Notes under the pieces: generated by a model
Seen by the model: only the letters and a program-made list of their open reading frames with translations
Databases searched by the model: none
Told to the model about the DNA's origin: nothing
Assembly: GCA_021813195.1 (NCBI GenBank)
Contig: JAKALI010000054.1
Location: 1-12,712, forward strand
Reading direction: 5' to 3'
DNA from: Pseudomonadota bacterium
GTDB taxonomy: Bacteria; Pseudomonadota; Alphaproteobacteria; Rhizobiales; Hyphomicrobiaceae
DNA length: 12,712 nt
Shown here: one piece after another, positions 1 to 8,555 of the stretch
Layout of the letters: every line of letters starts with the position of its first letter
How positions within the stretch are numbered: position 1 is the stretch's first letter
Program-made: the position numbers and the translations under genes

Positions 1-1921
1 TCTTTACGAGGTTTGTCACCGCCTGCGTGATGAGTCGCCTGTCGAATGAAGCGATGACCGGCTCTTGCGGCATGTCCAAGCGATACGTGAGGCCGGGATG
101 ACTTTCACGGAATAAAATGACTGACTCCTGCACGGCGTCGCGGATGTCGGCCTTCTCCATCACGGGTTTGGGTACCCGGGCAAAGGCCGCAAACTCATCG
201 ACCATCGTTTTGATGTCGCCCGCTTGCCGCTCGATCGTCGCCGTCAGTTTCTCGAACGTCTCGCGGTCTTCTTCGATTAGCTTTCCATACTTACGCCGGA
301 TACGCTCGGCGGACAGAATGATTGGCGTCAGGGGGTTCTTGATTTCATGCGCGATGCGCCGCGCCACGTCACCCCAGGCCGATGTCCTTTGAGCCGCGAC
401 GAGTTCGGAGACATCGTCGAACGTCACCACGGATCCGACGTCACCAGCACCGGCCTGCTCTTCCGTCACCTGCACGAGAAATGTGCGCTCCTCCGTGCCG
501 ACGAACTGCTTGACCTCCTGCTGACCCTTGATGCGGATTGCGCCTTCTTCCGGCGGCGCGAGTGCGGCGGCGAAGGCGGGCAGCACATCGGCCAGCCGTT
601 CGCCGACGAGACGGCCTTGCCCGATGCCCAATAAATTCTCTGCCGATCGGGAAACCAGGGTGATACGCCCCTGACTGTCGAGGCCAATGACGCCAGCCGA
701 GACGCCTGAAAGAACGGCCTCCATGAACCGGCGGCGTTCTTCGAGCGCCACGTTTGCCGACACGAGGGCGTCACGCTGTTGCTTCAATTCCCGCGTCATG
801 GTGTTGAACGTCGAGGACAAACGGCGCAGGTCGCCCTCACCGCGCCGTTCTGGCAATTCAACGTCGAGATTGCCGGTGGAGACCTCGCGCGCTCCGGCGA
901 TCAGCCGCCGGATCGGTGAGACAAAGCGGCTCGCAAACCACAACCCTGTCCAGATGGCCGCGAGCAGGGCTGTCATCGAGATCATCGTGTACATGAGGCC
1001 ATGCGCCAATTTGAGCCCTCCGCGGGCCCGACGCAGCCGATTGTATTCATCCACGCTCTGCTCCGTGCGCTGCAGATGCGTCATGACCTTCGGACTAACA
1101 CCGCGCACGACGAGGAGATACTGCCCAGGGAACCTGGCAAGCTTCGATAACGCAGCAATTTGTGCGCGTTCTGTGGACTTGATGATTGCGATCTGGCCTT
1201 TTTCCGCTTCTGCAATTGCCGCCGGGGGCGGCTTGGCGAAACCGGAGGCGGGCTCATCGAACGCCGACATGAGGAGATTGCCGTTGGGATCGACGAGGTA
1301 GGCGAACGGCAGCTCTCGCAATCCCGCTTGCGCAATCAGCAACCGGCGCAACTTCTCCGGATCGTCGGCGAGATCATCGGCGGCCGCATCGATGTCGCGG
1401 GCCATGTTGGCCACGTCGGTACGAATGACCTGACCGTGCTCTTCGAGGTAGGACTGCGCGACAACCAGAGAGTTGTCGATAATCTCGCGGGTCCGGACCG
1501 AAAACCAGCTGTCGATGGCGCGCGAGAACGTCGTTGTCGCTGCAATCGCCAGAACGATGGCTGGCAACGCTGCAATGAGGGAGAAGAGACCGACGATGCG
1601 CACATGAAGCCGCGCGCCGGGCACCTCATCCCGCCACGCCCGCCAGAGCCCTTGAGCCTGCCACGCCAGGATCGCGATCATGGCAAGGATGAGCCCGATG
1701 TTGAGCAAAAGGACGATCAGCACGACATCGTCGCGCGGCGTGATCGGGGTGAGGCCCGTCAAGATGAGGTAAGTCGCAAGTCCGGAAATCAGCGACAGGA
1801 CGACCGTGACCAATCCGATACGGAATGCGCGCTCACTGATCTCAAGGCGCGGATCGAAAACAGAGGCGATCGCAGATCGCATCTGTTCAGAATTGCGCGA
1901 GGTCAACAGCGGCATGTCCAT
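1..1921 (-). CDS. ntrY: NtrY sensor histidine kinase (C-terminus cut by window edge)
   Basis: Membrane-bound sensor kinase of the NtrY/NtrX two-component system, which links nitrogen and redox signals to phosphorylation of the regulator NtrX. About 640 residues are visible. They show three hydrophobic segments near residues 33-57, 66-88 and 107-130, a presumed periplasmic region, a fourth segment near 309-331, HAMP about 332-382, PAS about 393-505, and a HisKA motif [11 protein letters not shown] with phospho-acceptor His525. The frame is still open at the left edge just as the ATP-binding N-box begins (ITQAVTNLVK). Judging by usual family length, about 110-130 residues are missing. The start chosen is ATG at 1921, with GGAG 13 nt upstream; a second in-frame ATG at 1915 is possible. 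An upstream stop at 1975-1973 limits any extension. It lies 283 nt downstream of ntrC on the same strand. Identity is firm; the exact start is not. Confidence 0.93.
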   Translation of the reverse strand, partial: MDMPLLTSRNSEQMRSAIASVFDPRLEISERAFRIGLVTVVLSLISGLATYLILTGLTPITPRDDVVLIVLLLNIGLILAMIAILAWQAQGLWRAWRDEVPGARLHVRIVGLFSLIAALPAIVLAIAATTTFSRAIDSWFSVRTREIIDNSLVVAQSYLEEHGQVIRTDVANMARDIDAAADDLADDPEKLRRLLIAQAGLRELPFAYLVDPNGNLLMSAFDEPASGFAKPPPAAIAEAEKGQIAIIKSTERAQIAALSKLARFPGQYLLVVRGVSPKVMTHLQRTEQSVDEYNRLRRARGGLKLAHGLMYTMISMTALLAAIWTGLWFASRFVSPIRRLIAGAREVSTGNLDVELPERRGEGDLRRLSSTFNTMTRELKQQRDALVSANVALEERRRFMEAVLSGVSAGVIGLDSQGRITLVSRSAENLLGIGQGRLVGERLADVLPAFAAALAPPEEGAIRIKGQQEVKQFVGTEERTFLVQVTEEQAGAGDVGSVVTFDDVSELVAAQRTSAWGDVARRIAHEIKNPLTPIILSAERIRRKYGKLIEEDRETFEKLTATIERQAGDIKTMVDEFAAFARVPKPVMEKADIRDAVQESVILFRESHPGLTYRLDMPQEPVIASFDRRLITQAVTNLVK

Positions 1922-2204
1922 TTTGAGGACGGGGCTCCAGCGAGCGCAGATCTCCAACAACGATCTCGCTCTTTATGTTCGCAATCATGCCCCGGAAGAC
2001 CACTCTCATTTCACGCCATAACCGGAAACTGAGGTCTCTGAGGCATCTGATTTTAGCGGTGTGGCGTGTTGACCGCGCGCAACCTACAAGCAACGAACTG
2101 CAGGCCACACTGCAGCCCGTGCATCACATGAGACAGCAAAGTGTGACATTTCCGCGACAAAAACGTCAATGGCTTCGTGAAAAGTGATGCAGGCCAGACG
2201 CAGG

Positions 2205-3653
2205 TCAGGTGTTGGCCGGCGTGCGAAACACTTTGATATCCAGATCCTTTATTCGGCTGCGCAGCGTGTTGCGGTTGAGACCGAGAAGTTCGGCCGCGCG
2301 GATCTGATTGCCGCGCGTGGCGCTCAAGGCCGCAGACAATAGAGGGACCTCAATGTCGCGGATGACCCGATCGTAGAGCCCAGGCGGCGGCAGATCTCTC
2401 CCGAAACTCTCGAAGTAGCGTGCCAAGTGCTGTTCGACCATTTCCTGCAGGCTGAGCGTTTCACTGCCACCCGTTGCAGGTTTGGACATTGGCACTTCAG
2501 CCAGTTCCTGCTCAACGATGGCGGCCGTGATCGTTTCTTCAGCATGAAGGGCGGCCACGCGGCGGATGAAATTCTCCAATTCCCGCACGTTGCCCGGCCA
2601 CACGTGCTGTTGCAACCGCGCAATGGCGGCTTGTTCAATGGCGCGCTGTCCCAGGCCCTCGCGAGCGGCAAGCCGCAGGAAGTGCCGCGCCAAATCGCCG
2701 ATGTCCTCGGTGCGCTCGCGCAACGGCGGCAGACCCAAAGGCACAACATTCAGCCGATAGTAGAGATCCTCGCGAAAAAGCCCTTGCGCGATCTGATGGC
2801 GCAGGTCGCGATGGGTCGCAGCGATAATACGGACGTTGGTGCGAATAGGCGTGCGCCCGCCGACGGTCGTATATTCCCCTTGTTGCAGTACGCGGAGCAG
2901 ACGCGTTTGGGCATCAAGCGGCATATCGCCGATCTCGTCGAGAAACAGCGTGCCGCCCTCAGCCTGCTCGAAACGGCCTTGGCTGCGCTTCTCCGCTCCC
3001 GTGAAGGCACCCTTCTCGTGGCCGAACAATTCGCTCTCGATCAGGTCACGCGGGATGGCGGCCATGTTGATGGCGACGAACGGCCCCTGGCGGCGCCGGC
3101 CGTGATCATGGAGGACCCGCGCAACCAATTCCTTGCCCGTGCCGCTCTCTCCCGTGATCATCACCGTCAAGTCGGTCTGGGTGAGGCGCGCGAGGGCTCG
3201 ATAAATTTCTTGCATGGCTGGTGAACGGCCGATCAGCGGCAGGTCTTCCACTTCGCCGGAGTCGCTCGGGCGAACCTGTTTGCGGCTCTGACCGGCGAGC
3301 GCGCGACCAACGACAGCAACGAGTTCCGTCAGATCGAAGGGCTTGGGCAGATACTCATAAGCGCCCTTCTCCGCCGCCGTCAGGGCGGTCATCAAGGTAT
3401 TCTGCGCACTCATGACGATGATGGGCAGATCGGGACGCACCTTCTTAATGCGCGGAATGAGATCAAATGCGTTCTCGTCGGGCATGATGACGTCGGTGAT
3501 GACGACGTCTCCTTCCCCTTGAGCAACCCATCGCCATAGCGTCGCGGCATTGCCCGTCGCCCGTGGCGCGTAGCCCGCGCGCGCCAAAGCCTGATTAAGA
3601 ACCGTGCGGATCGCGGTGTCGTCGTCAGCGATCAGGATGGTCCCTCGCGCCAT
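2205..3653 (-). CDS. ntrC: NtrC, nitrogen regulation response regulator (sigma-54 activator)
   Basis: Cytoplasmic enhancer-binding protein that, when phosphorylated by NtrB, activates sigma-54 promoters of nitrogen-assimilation genes. The 482 residues match the family's usual length. The receiver domain (about 5-120) has acidic residues D10-D12, phospho-acceptor D54 in [10 protein letters not shown]82 and K104. The AAA+ domain (about 140-370) shows Walker A GESGTGKE at 168-175, the sigma-54-contacting GAFTGA loop at 215-220, and Walker B GGTLFLDE at 233-240. A Fis-type helix-turn-helix occupies about 445-470 ([17 protein letters not shown]). All key residues are present, so it should be functional. 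The ATG at 3653 lies 2 nt after the ntrB stop, with AGGAGA 7 nt upstream, so it is surely co-transcribed with ntrB. No clear hairpin terminator follows. Confidence 0.97.
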   Translation of the reverse strand: MARGTILIADDDTAIRTVLNQALARAGYAPRATGNAATLWRWVAQGEGDVVITDVIMPDENAFDLIPRIKKVRPDLPIIVMSAQNTLMTALTAAEKGAYEYLPKPFDLTELVAVVGRALAGQSRKQVRPSDSGEVEDLPLIGRSPAMQEIYRALARLTQTDLTVMITGESGTGKELVARVLHDHGRRRQGPFVAINMAAIPRDLIESELFGHEKGAFTGAEKRSQGRFEQAEGGTLFLDEIGDMPLDAQTRLLRVLQQGEYTTVGGRTPIRTNVRIIAATHRDLRHQIAQGLFREDLYYRLNVVPLGLPPLRERTEDIGDLARHFLRLAAREGLGQRAIEQAAIARLQQHVWPGNVRELENFIRRVAALHAEETITAAIVEQELAEVPMSKPATGGSETLSLQEMVEQHLARYFESFGRDLPPPGLYDRVIRDIEVPLLSAALSATRGNQIRAAELLGLNRNTLRSRIKDLDIKVFRTPANT

Positions 3654-3655
3654 TT

Positions 3656-4822
3656 TCAGGTCTCCTCGGTCTGGCCCGTCTCGACAGCTGATAGGTGTCC
3701 GGTGCCGTCATATTTCGGCAAAAGGACGCGGAACAGCGTGCGGCGTGGCTCGCTGTCACACTCAATGACGCCACCGTGATCGGCGACGATTTTGGCGACG
3801 ACCGCCAGACCGAGCCCGGCGCCGTTGCGCTTCGACGTCACGAAGGGATCAAAGATTCTGGCCCGCAGATGCTCCGGAATTCCTTCGCCGTTATCCTCAA
3901 TCTGGATGAGCAGCGGCAGCGCAACGCGAGCCTTGGAGCCGGGCAGCGACATGCGCACCCCCGGCCGATAGGCCGTTGTCAAGATGATGCGCGCTTCTTC
4001 AGGATGCGCCGAGGTTGCTTCGACCGCGTTCTTCAGCAGATTGAGAAAGACCTGCACCAGCTTGTCGCGATGTCCTTCTACCGGCGGCAGCGAGGGATCA
4101 TAGTCCTCCACAATTCTCACGTTGCGGCCAAATCCCGTCTCGGCGAGACGCCGCACATGGCCCAATACGTCGTGAATGTTGACCGGCTGGCGCACAAGGG
4201 GCCGTTCGTCGCCAAAAACTTCCATCCGGTCGACGAGATCCCGGATACGGTCGGTTTCGGCGCAAATGAGCTGCGTCAAAGCGCGATCCTCGTCGTTCAG
4301 CGCCGGTTCGAGCAATTGAGCGGCGCCGCGAATGCCCGACAGCGGATTTTTGATCTCGTGGGCAAGCACAGCCGCCATGCCGCTGACGGTGCGGGTTGCG
4401 GCACGATGAACGACCTGACGCTCGATCAACTGGGCCATGTTGCGCTGTTGGACCATCACAATCACGAGACCAGACCGGTCTGGGAACGGCGCAGCGTGTA
4501 CGTCCACGAGTTTGGGCTGAAGAAGTCGGGGCACATGCAGCTCGAGGCCGTATTCGTTGAGCGTGCCGCCCGTCGCGCGCACCTGATCGACCAGCCCGAG
4601 AAGCGGACAGCCGTAAGCTAGAACATCGTCAAATCGTTGTCGGCGTAGCACCGCAAGGCTCGAGGAGAGAAAGCTCTCAGCAGCGGTGTTGGCGAACACG
4701 ATGCGATTGTCTGGCGCCAGAGCAAGGATTGCGTGCGGCAGCCCTGACAACAGTTGATCGAGATCGACCTGTGGATCATAGCCGCTCTGACCGATCGCCC
4801 CTTGCACAACCGCGTCGCTCAT
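3656..4822 (-). CDS. ntrB: NtrB nitrogen sensor histidine kinase/phosphatase
   Basis: Soluble histidine kinase that phosphorylates or dephosphorylates NtrC; in this family the balance is set by PII signalling proteins. Length 388 residues with no membrane segment, as expected. An N-terminal PAS-like domain (about 20-130, with [13 protein letters not shown]) is followed by the HisKA motif [11 protein letters not shown] with phospho-acceptor His155. The catalytic ATPase shows N-box [10 protein letters not shown] near 261-270, G1 box DNGEGIP at 310-316, an F-box near FDPFVTSK, and G2 box GAGLGLAV from about 335. The ATG at 4822 overlaps the dusB stop codon by 4 nt (ATGA), which points to translational coupling. 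GGAGGG lies 4 nt upstream, inside dusB. It is the middle gene of the dusB-ntrB-ntrC operon, an arrangement known from rhizobia and relatives as nifR3-ntrB-ntrC. Confidence 0.97.
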   Translation of the reverse strand: MSDAVVQGAIGQSGYDPQVDLDQLLSGLPHAILALAPDNRIVFANTAAESFLSSSLAVLRRQRFDDVLAYGCPLLGLVDQVRATGGTLNEYGLELHVPRLLQPKLVDVHAAPFPDRSGLVIVMVQQRNMAQLIERQVVHRAATRTVSGMAAVLAHEIKNPLSGIRGAAQLLEPALNDEDRALTQLICAETDRIRDLVDRMEVFGDERPLVRQPVNIHDVLGHVRRLAETGFGRNVRIVEDYDPSLPPVEGHRDKLVQVFLNLLKNAVEATSAHPEEARIILTTAYRPGVRMSLPGSKARVALPLLIQIEDNGEGIPEHLRARIFDPFVTSKRNGAGLGLAVVAKIVADHGGVIECDSEPRRTLFRVLLPKYDGTGHLSAVETGQTEET

Positions 4823-5868
4823 GCCGCCCTCCGTGTTTGCGCAACATCAGTGGCGCGGCTGTAGGCTTCTTTCAGCCCCGCAAGTACGGCCAATGGATTC
4901 TCGAGCGTGCACAGCCGCTGCCGCCAAGCCGGCACCTCGTCTGCCGGCAAGCCGCAGGTCGCCAGATACCAGCCGACGTGCTTCCTCGCGTTTTTCACAC
5001 CCACAGCCGTGCCGTAGTGGAGGTACATGTCTTCAATATGAGCAAGCGCGATGCGGCATTGGTCGTCGCGGTTCGGCCCGCCGTCGTCGCAACCGCTATC
5101 CAGCGCCCGCGCAATTCGCCCCGCCAACCACGGCGCGCCATAACTGGCACGGCCGATCATCACACCATCCGCACCTGAGAGTGCGAGGGCTGAGGACGCA
5201 TCGGCCGCCGTTGCGATGTCGCCATTGACGATCACCGGGATGCGCACACGTTCCGTGACGCTGCGCACGTAGCCCCAATCCGCCCGGCCCTTGAAAAACT
5301 GATTGCGCGTGCGCCCATGAACGGTGACCAGACTGACACCGGCACTTTCAGCGCGTGCGGCGAGTTCGGCCGCATTGCGTGTCGCCTCACACCAACCCAG
5401 ACGCATCTTGACGGTCACAGGCACGCTCACGGCCCGGATGACCGCTTCGATCAATTCCAGCGCATGATTGAGATCGCGCATCAGGGCGCTGCCGGAGAGG
5501 CGGCCCGTCACCTCGCGCGTGGGGCAACCCATGTTGATGTCGATGATGTCTGCGCCGTCGGCTTCAGCGATGCGTGCGGCCTCCCCCATCCAACGCGCCT
5601 CGCAGCCGACGAGTTGGACGATGTGGGGCGAAATTTCTGCGCGCACCGCTTTGCGGCGCACCCGAATCTTTGCTGCCACGAGTTCCGCACTGGCGACCAT
5701 TTCGGTCACGACCGCGCCAGCCCCAAGGCGATGCGCTGCGCGCCGGAAGGGCAGATCGGACACGCCGGTCATCGGAGCCAGAACGATGCGGTTTGCAAGG
5801 CTGACCTTGCCAATTGTCAAAGGTCCCGTAGGGACATCACCAGCGATTGATGAAAAAACTGGCAACAT
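4819..5868 (-). CDS. dusB: tRNA-dihydrouridine synthase, DusB/NifR3 type
   Basis: FMN enzyme that reduces uridine to dihydrouridine in the D-loop of tRNA using NADPH. The 349-residue protein is a TIM barrel with the FMN-binding start [12 protein letters not shown] (31-42) and the catalytic loop [20 protein letters not shown], whose C115 is the general acid. K154 and H184 (VTVHGRTR) are further flavin/substrate residues. Phosphate-binding elements are NGDI (215-218) and GRAS (239-242). The C-terminal helical domain (about 265-345) contacts tRNA in the family. The start at 5868 has GGAGAG 9 nt upstream. It is the first gene of the operon and overlaps ntrB by 4 nt. In rhizobia the locus was named nifR3 because of its position before ntrBC, not because of a proven regulatory role. 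Every motif expected of DusB is present. Confidence 0.96.
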   Translation of the reverse strand: MLPVFSSIAGDVPTGPLTIGKVSLANRIVLAPMTGVSDLPFRRAAHRLGAGAVVTEMVASAELVAAKIRVRRKAVRAEISPHIVQLVGCEARWMGEAARIAEADGADIIDINMGCPTREVTGRLSGSALMRDLNHALELIEAVIRAVSVPVTVKMRLGWCEATRNAAELAARAESAGVSLVTVHGRTRNQFFKGRADWGYVRSVTERVRIPVIVNGDIATAADASSALALSGADGVMIGRASYGAPWLAGRIARALDSGCDDGGPNRDDQCRIALAHIEDMYLHYGTAVGVKNARKHVGWYLATCGLPADEVPAWRQRLCTLENPLAVLAGLKEAYSRATDVAQTRRAA

Positions 5869-5891
5869 TTTTCATTGCTCTCCAATTGTGC

Positions 5892-5920
5892 AGACTAGAG
5901 CGATCTGTTCTGTCTCGCAA
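5892..5920 (-). promoter_or_regulatory. Candidate sigma-70 promoter of dusB-ntrB-ntrC
   Basis: Read on the minus strand, TTGCGA (5920-5915) and TAGTCT (5897-5892) are separated by 17 nt. The predicted start of transcription near 5885 would leave a leader of about 17 nt carrying the dusB ribosome site GGAGAG at 5883-5878. Position and spacing are good, but each hexamer matches the consensus only partly, so this is an inference. Confidence 0.35.
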
Positions 5921-5938
5921 GTGCGAAGATTGGCGGAT

Positions 5939-5967
5939 TTGCAATCGACGCCCCAGGCTGGCTATGG
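5939..5967 (+). promoter_or_regulatory. Candidate sigma-70 promoter of ispDF
   Basis: TTGCAA (5939-5944) and CTATGG (5962-5967) lie 17 nt apart, resembling the CTTGAC-N17-CTATAT pattern described for rhizobial housekeeping promoters. Transcription would begin near 5974. That is downstream of the in-frame ATG at 5964 and upstream of the ATG at 6006, which supports 6006 as the ispDF start. Not tested. Confidence 0.3.
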
Positions 5968-6005
5968 GTACGCCTAGTCGAAGCTGGAATGACCCGAAAC
6001 CCTCC

Positions 6006-7205
6006 ATGGTATCTACGGCCGCTCTCATCGTCGCCGCAGGCCGCGGGCAGCGCGCCGGAGGCGGGACGCCAAAGCAGTACATTCCGATCGGAGGCAAATC
6101 CTCGCTTCGGCGTACGATCGAAGCCTTTCTCGCCGCCCCGGGCATCGACCTCGTTCAAGTTGTCATACATCCCGATGATCGACCGCTCTACGACGCCGTT
6201 CTGGTCGGACTTTGCGACCACATCCCGGGGCCCGTCTGCGGCGGAGCCACGCGCCAGACATCCGTGCTTGCGGGACTGGAAGCACTCTCGGCAGCCGCGC
6301 CCCACCGCGTTCTGATCCATGACGCCGCGCGGCCCTTTGTGACCCCTGAAACGATCCACGGTGTCTTGGCCGCCCTCGATTGCGCCGACGGCGCCATCGC
6401 GGCCATCCCCCTGACCGACACCCTGAAACGCGTCGACGGCGAGCGCCGCATCGTCCAAACCCTTCCCCGCGAGGACCTGTGGCGCGCTCAGACACCGCAA
6501 GGGTTCCGGTTTCAATCCATCATCAGCGCGCACCGGGCCGCAGCGGCCGCCGGCCGTGACGATTTCACCGACGATGCCGCCGTCGCCGAATGGGCGGGGC
6601 TGCGCCTCACCGTCGTTCCCGATCATCGTCGGAACTTGAAGCTCACGACGCTGGAGGATCTCAAGGAGGCCGATTGCATGCTAACCGCACCCCCGTCGTC
6701 CATCGGTTGGGAGCCGCGATCCGGCAGCGGTTTTGACGTCCACCGCTTCAGCGACGGCACACGCATCTGGCTCTGCGGGATCGAAATCCCATTCCACCGC
6801 GCCCTGGAGGGCCATTCGGACGCGGACGTGGCCCTTCATGCCCTGACGGATGCCCTTCTCGGCGCCATCGGCGCAGGAGATATCGGACAGCACTTCCCGC
6901 CCTCCGATCCGCAGTGGCGAGGTGCCGCATCCAGCCTGTTCGTTGAACATGCGGTAGCCCGCATCGCGGAGCGGGGCGGGCGTATCGCGAATGCCGATAT
7001 CACAGTGCTGTGCGAAGAGCCAAAAATTGGCCCCTATCGGACCCAGATGCAGCAGCGGGTAGCCCAGCTCCTGGCCATCGCCCCCGACCGGATCGGAATC
7101 AAGGCGACGACGACGGAGGGGCTCGGGTTCACCGGCCGGCGGGAGGGCATCGTGGCCATGGCGACTGCGCTCGTGCTGCTGCCGTCGACCTTTCCACTCT
7201 CGTAA
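6006..7205 (+). CDS. ispDF: Bifunctional IspD-IspF enzyme (MEP isoprenoid pathway)
   Basis: Fusion enzyme that makes CDP-methylerythritol from MEP and CTP (IspD) and cyclises the 2-phosphate to MEcPP (IspF). With the ATG at 6006 it has 399 residues. The IspD half (about 1-226) begins with the nucleotide-binding segment ALIVAAGRGQRAGGGTPKQY and includes IHDAARP near 104-110. The IspF half (about 239-393) has the metal ligands D244, H246 (GFDVHRF) and H278, with the same spacing as D8/H10/H42 of E. coli, plus TTTEGLGFTGRREGI near the C-terminus. The fused form is typical of Alphaproteobacteria; the IspE step is encoded elsewhere. The reading frame stays open back to 5847, but the conserved N-terminus fits 6006; ATG 5964 is the alternative. 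No strong ribosome site precedes either. It is divergent from dusB. Confidence 0.95.
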   Translation: MVSTAALIVAAGRGQRAGGGTPKQYIPIGGKSSLRRTIEAFLAAPGIDLVQVVIHPDDRPLYDAVLVGLCDHIPGPVCGGATRQTSVLAGLEALSAAAPHRVLIHDAARPFVTPETIHGVLAALDCADGAIAAIPLTDTLKRVDGERRIVQTLPREDLWRAQTPQGFRFQSIISAHRAAAAAGRDDFTDDAAVAEWAGLRLTVVPDHRRNLKLTTLEDLKEADCMLTAPPSSIGWEPRSGSGFDVHRFSDGTRIWLCGIEIPFHRALEGHSDADVALHALTDALLGAIGAGDIGQHFPPSDPQWRGAASSLFVEHAVARIAERGGRIANADITVLCEEPKIGPYRTQMQQRVAQLLAIAPDRIGIKATTTEGLGFTGRREGIVAMATALVLLPSTFPLS

Positions 7206-7242
7206 TGGGACGCCGCACACGCGGACGATTCGCCCCGCGACA

Positions 7243-7272
7243 TTGACCGCACTAGCAGAATCGCGGCAATAG
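7243..7272 (+). promoter_or_regulatory. Candidate promoter with overlapping inverted repeat upstream of the MarR gene
   Basis: TTGACC (7243-7248) is a good -35 element. GCAATA or CAATAG at 7266-7272 gives a 17-18 nt spacer to a weak -10. The same stretch holds an inverted repeat, TTGACCGC (7243-7250) against GCGGCAA (7263-7269), with one unmatched base. MarR proteins commonly repress their own promoter by binding such a repeat across the -35/-10 region, so this may be the operator. The leader to the ATG at 7370 would be about 90 nt. Inference only. Confidence 0.3.
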
Positions 7273-7369
7273 AGGTTGTATGGTCACAGAATTCGCGCGG
7301 TCCGGGCCGTTGCCTCGCGTCGCTCGCCGAATTCCCCGACATGTAAGCACGAACGATGAAGGTGGCGCG

Positions 7370-7858
7370 ATGAATATCATGTCCCAAACGGTCGACCGTA
7401 CGACGGGCGATCCTGCCAAGATGGCCGAGATCGCGGAGGAAACGGCCTCGGCCTGTTTGGCAACACGGGTGCGCCAGCTTTCGCGCATCATCACGCGGTT
7501 TTACGACGACGCCATGCGCCCGCTCGGCATCACGGCCAGTCAGTACACCCTGCTCGCCCAACTCGCGGCGCGCGATGGCATCACTGCGGTCGAGATTGGT
7601 CATGAACTCGACATCGAAAAATCGACGTTGTCTCGAAACCTGAAGCGACTGCTCGCCCTCAATCTCATCATCATGGATCCACCTGCCGGGCGGCGGGGAC
7701 GCGGCCTGCATCTCACACCTAAGGGTCAGGGCGTGCTGCGCGACGCTTTCCCGGTTTGGCAAGGAGCTCAGCGCCAGGCCACGGCGGTCATGGGGGCGCA
7801 GTCGCGCACAACTCTCGACGATTTGTTGAAGCTCGCGGAAAAGCTCGTCGCGCAGTAG
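7370..7858 (+). CDS. MarR-family winged-helix transcriptional regulator
   Basis: Predicted dimeric DNA-binding repressor of 162 residues. An N-terminal dimerisation helix (about 27-50, with RVRQLSRIITRFYDDAM) leads to PLGITASQYTLLAQLA. The winged helix follows, with recognition-helix region IGHELDIEKSTLSRNLKRL (about 76-94) and a wing ending in GLHLTPKGQGVL. A single cysteine, C29, lies in the N-terminal helix; some MarR relatives such as OhrR sense oxidants through a cysteine there, but that is only a suggestion here. The start is set by AAGGTGG just upstream of ATG 7370. The frame is open from 7280, but those residues do not look like family sequence. It lies 164 nt after ispDF and is closed by a hairpin terminator, so it is probably a single-gene unit. 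Its targets cannot be told from the context. Confidence 0.88.
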   Translation: MNIMSQTVDRTTGDPAKMAEIAEETASACLATRVRQLSRIITRFYDDAMRPLGITASQYTLLAQLAARDGITAVEIGHELDIEKSTLSRNLKRLLALNLIIMDPPAGRRGRGLHLTPKGQGVLRDAFPVWQGAQRQATAVMGAQSRTTLDDLLKLAEKLVAQ

Positions 7859-7929
7859 GCATCTAACGCGGGGGCGTTTGCACAAATCGCCTATTCGGCT
7901 TTGCGTATTCGGCATTAGAATATTAGGGA

Positions 7930-7956
7930 CCGGTGGCACGATCGCCACCGGCTTTT
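7930..7956 (+). terminator. Rho-independent terminator after the MarR gene
   Basis: A perfect 8-bp stem, CCGGTGGC (7930-7937) with GCCACCGG (7944-7951), closes a 6-nt loop and is followed by CTTTT. It lies 71 nt after the MarR stop and 48 nt before pncC. The T-run is short, so termination may be partial. A GTG at 7933, in frame with pncC, falls inside the stem and is therefore an unlikely start. Confidence 0.75.
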
Positions 7957-8004
7957 CGTGTTCGCTTAGAACGACATGTCGCGCTCAACAGAGGGCAAGG
8001 CACG

Positions 8005-8553
8005 ATGACGGACGTTGCGGAGCCGCAGCTTCCCCTCAAGCTTGCTGATCGGGCTGCTCAACTCGTGGCAGAGCTCAAGATGCGCGCGGTGATGCTCGTG
8101 ACGGCCGAAAGCTGCACCGGCGGTCTCATCGCGGCGGCTATCACGGAGATACCCGGCGCGTCCGAGATCCTGGATCGCGGCTTTGTGACGTATTCGAACG
8201 CGGCTAAAATGGAAATTCTCGGCGTCGACGCCGGAATCCTTGGGGTACATGGCGCCGTTAGTCGCACATGCGCGATCGCCATGGCGGAGGGCGCGTTGCA
8301 AAAAGCCCATGCCCACGTGGCGGTGAGCGTAACCGGCATTGCGGGGCCTGGCGGCGGGAGTCCGGGAAAGCCGGTCGGTCTCGTTCATTTTGCTGTGGCC
8401 CGTTCGGGCGGTGCCACCGTACACCGCGAACGATACTTCGGCGACCTCGGCCGCAATCTGGTTCGACTGGATGCCGCGTGCTTCGCCATCGACCTCATCC
8501 TCGAGGCCCTGAGTTTGGAGACCCCAAGTTTGAGCCACAATCCGGAGACATGA
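8005..8553 (+). CDS. pncC: Nicotinamide-nucleotide amidase (PncC; CinA C-terminal domain protein)
   Basis: Deamidates NMN to nicotinic acid mononucleotide, recycling pyridine nucleotides released for example by NAD-dependent DNA ligase. The 182-residue protein is the stand-alone CinA C-terminal domain, without the MoCF-like N-terminal domain of full CinA. The signature TAESCTGGLIAAAIT contains S36, the expected catalytic serine. GFVTYSNAAK (59-68) and VSVTGIAGPGGGSPGKPVG (about 108-125) are the other conserved blocks. ATG 8005 was chosen because GAGGG and AAGG lie just upstream and because the upstream part of the open frame runs through the terminator hairpin. The stop codon TGA at 8551-8553 overlaps a possible ATG of the next gene, so the two are likely translated together. 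The name cinA is often used for this family. Confidence 0.94.
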   Translation: MTDVAEPQLPLKLADRAAQLVAELKMRAVMLVTAESCTGGLIAAAITEIPGASEILDRGFVTYSNAAKMEILGVDAGILGVHGAVSRTCAIAMAEGALQKAHAHVAVSVTGIAGPGGGSPGKPVGLVHFAVARSGGATVHRERYFGDLGRNLVRLDAACFAIDLILEALSLETPSLSHNPET

Positions 8554-8555
8554 GC

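Noticed and set aside
1160..2032. 290-residue plus-strand reading frame
   Set aside because: It lies wholly antisense to the well-supported ntrY frame and its upstream region. It is low-complexity, rich in Arg and Asp, and has no recognisable domain: a shadow typical of GC-rich DNA.
3695..4621. 308-residue plus-strand reading frame
   Set aside because: Antisense to ntrB, whose kinase motifs are complete. The frame has no recognisable motif and no ribosome site.
5847..6005. Upstream extension of ispDF to ATG 5847
   Set aside because: The extra 53 residues overlap the start of dusB and the promoter region and do not resemble IspD. The family N-terminus begins at about 6006.
7034..7948. 304-residue minus-strand reading frame
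   Set aside because: Runs antisense through the end of ispDF and all of the MarR gene, both firmly identified. No domain is recognised.
8268..8549. Upstream extension of the pentapeptide-repeat frame
   Set aside because: It overlaps pncC in another frame, is Arg/Gly/Cys-rich, and would bury the signal peptide. The ribosome site at 8544-8547 supports a start at 8556 or 8550.
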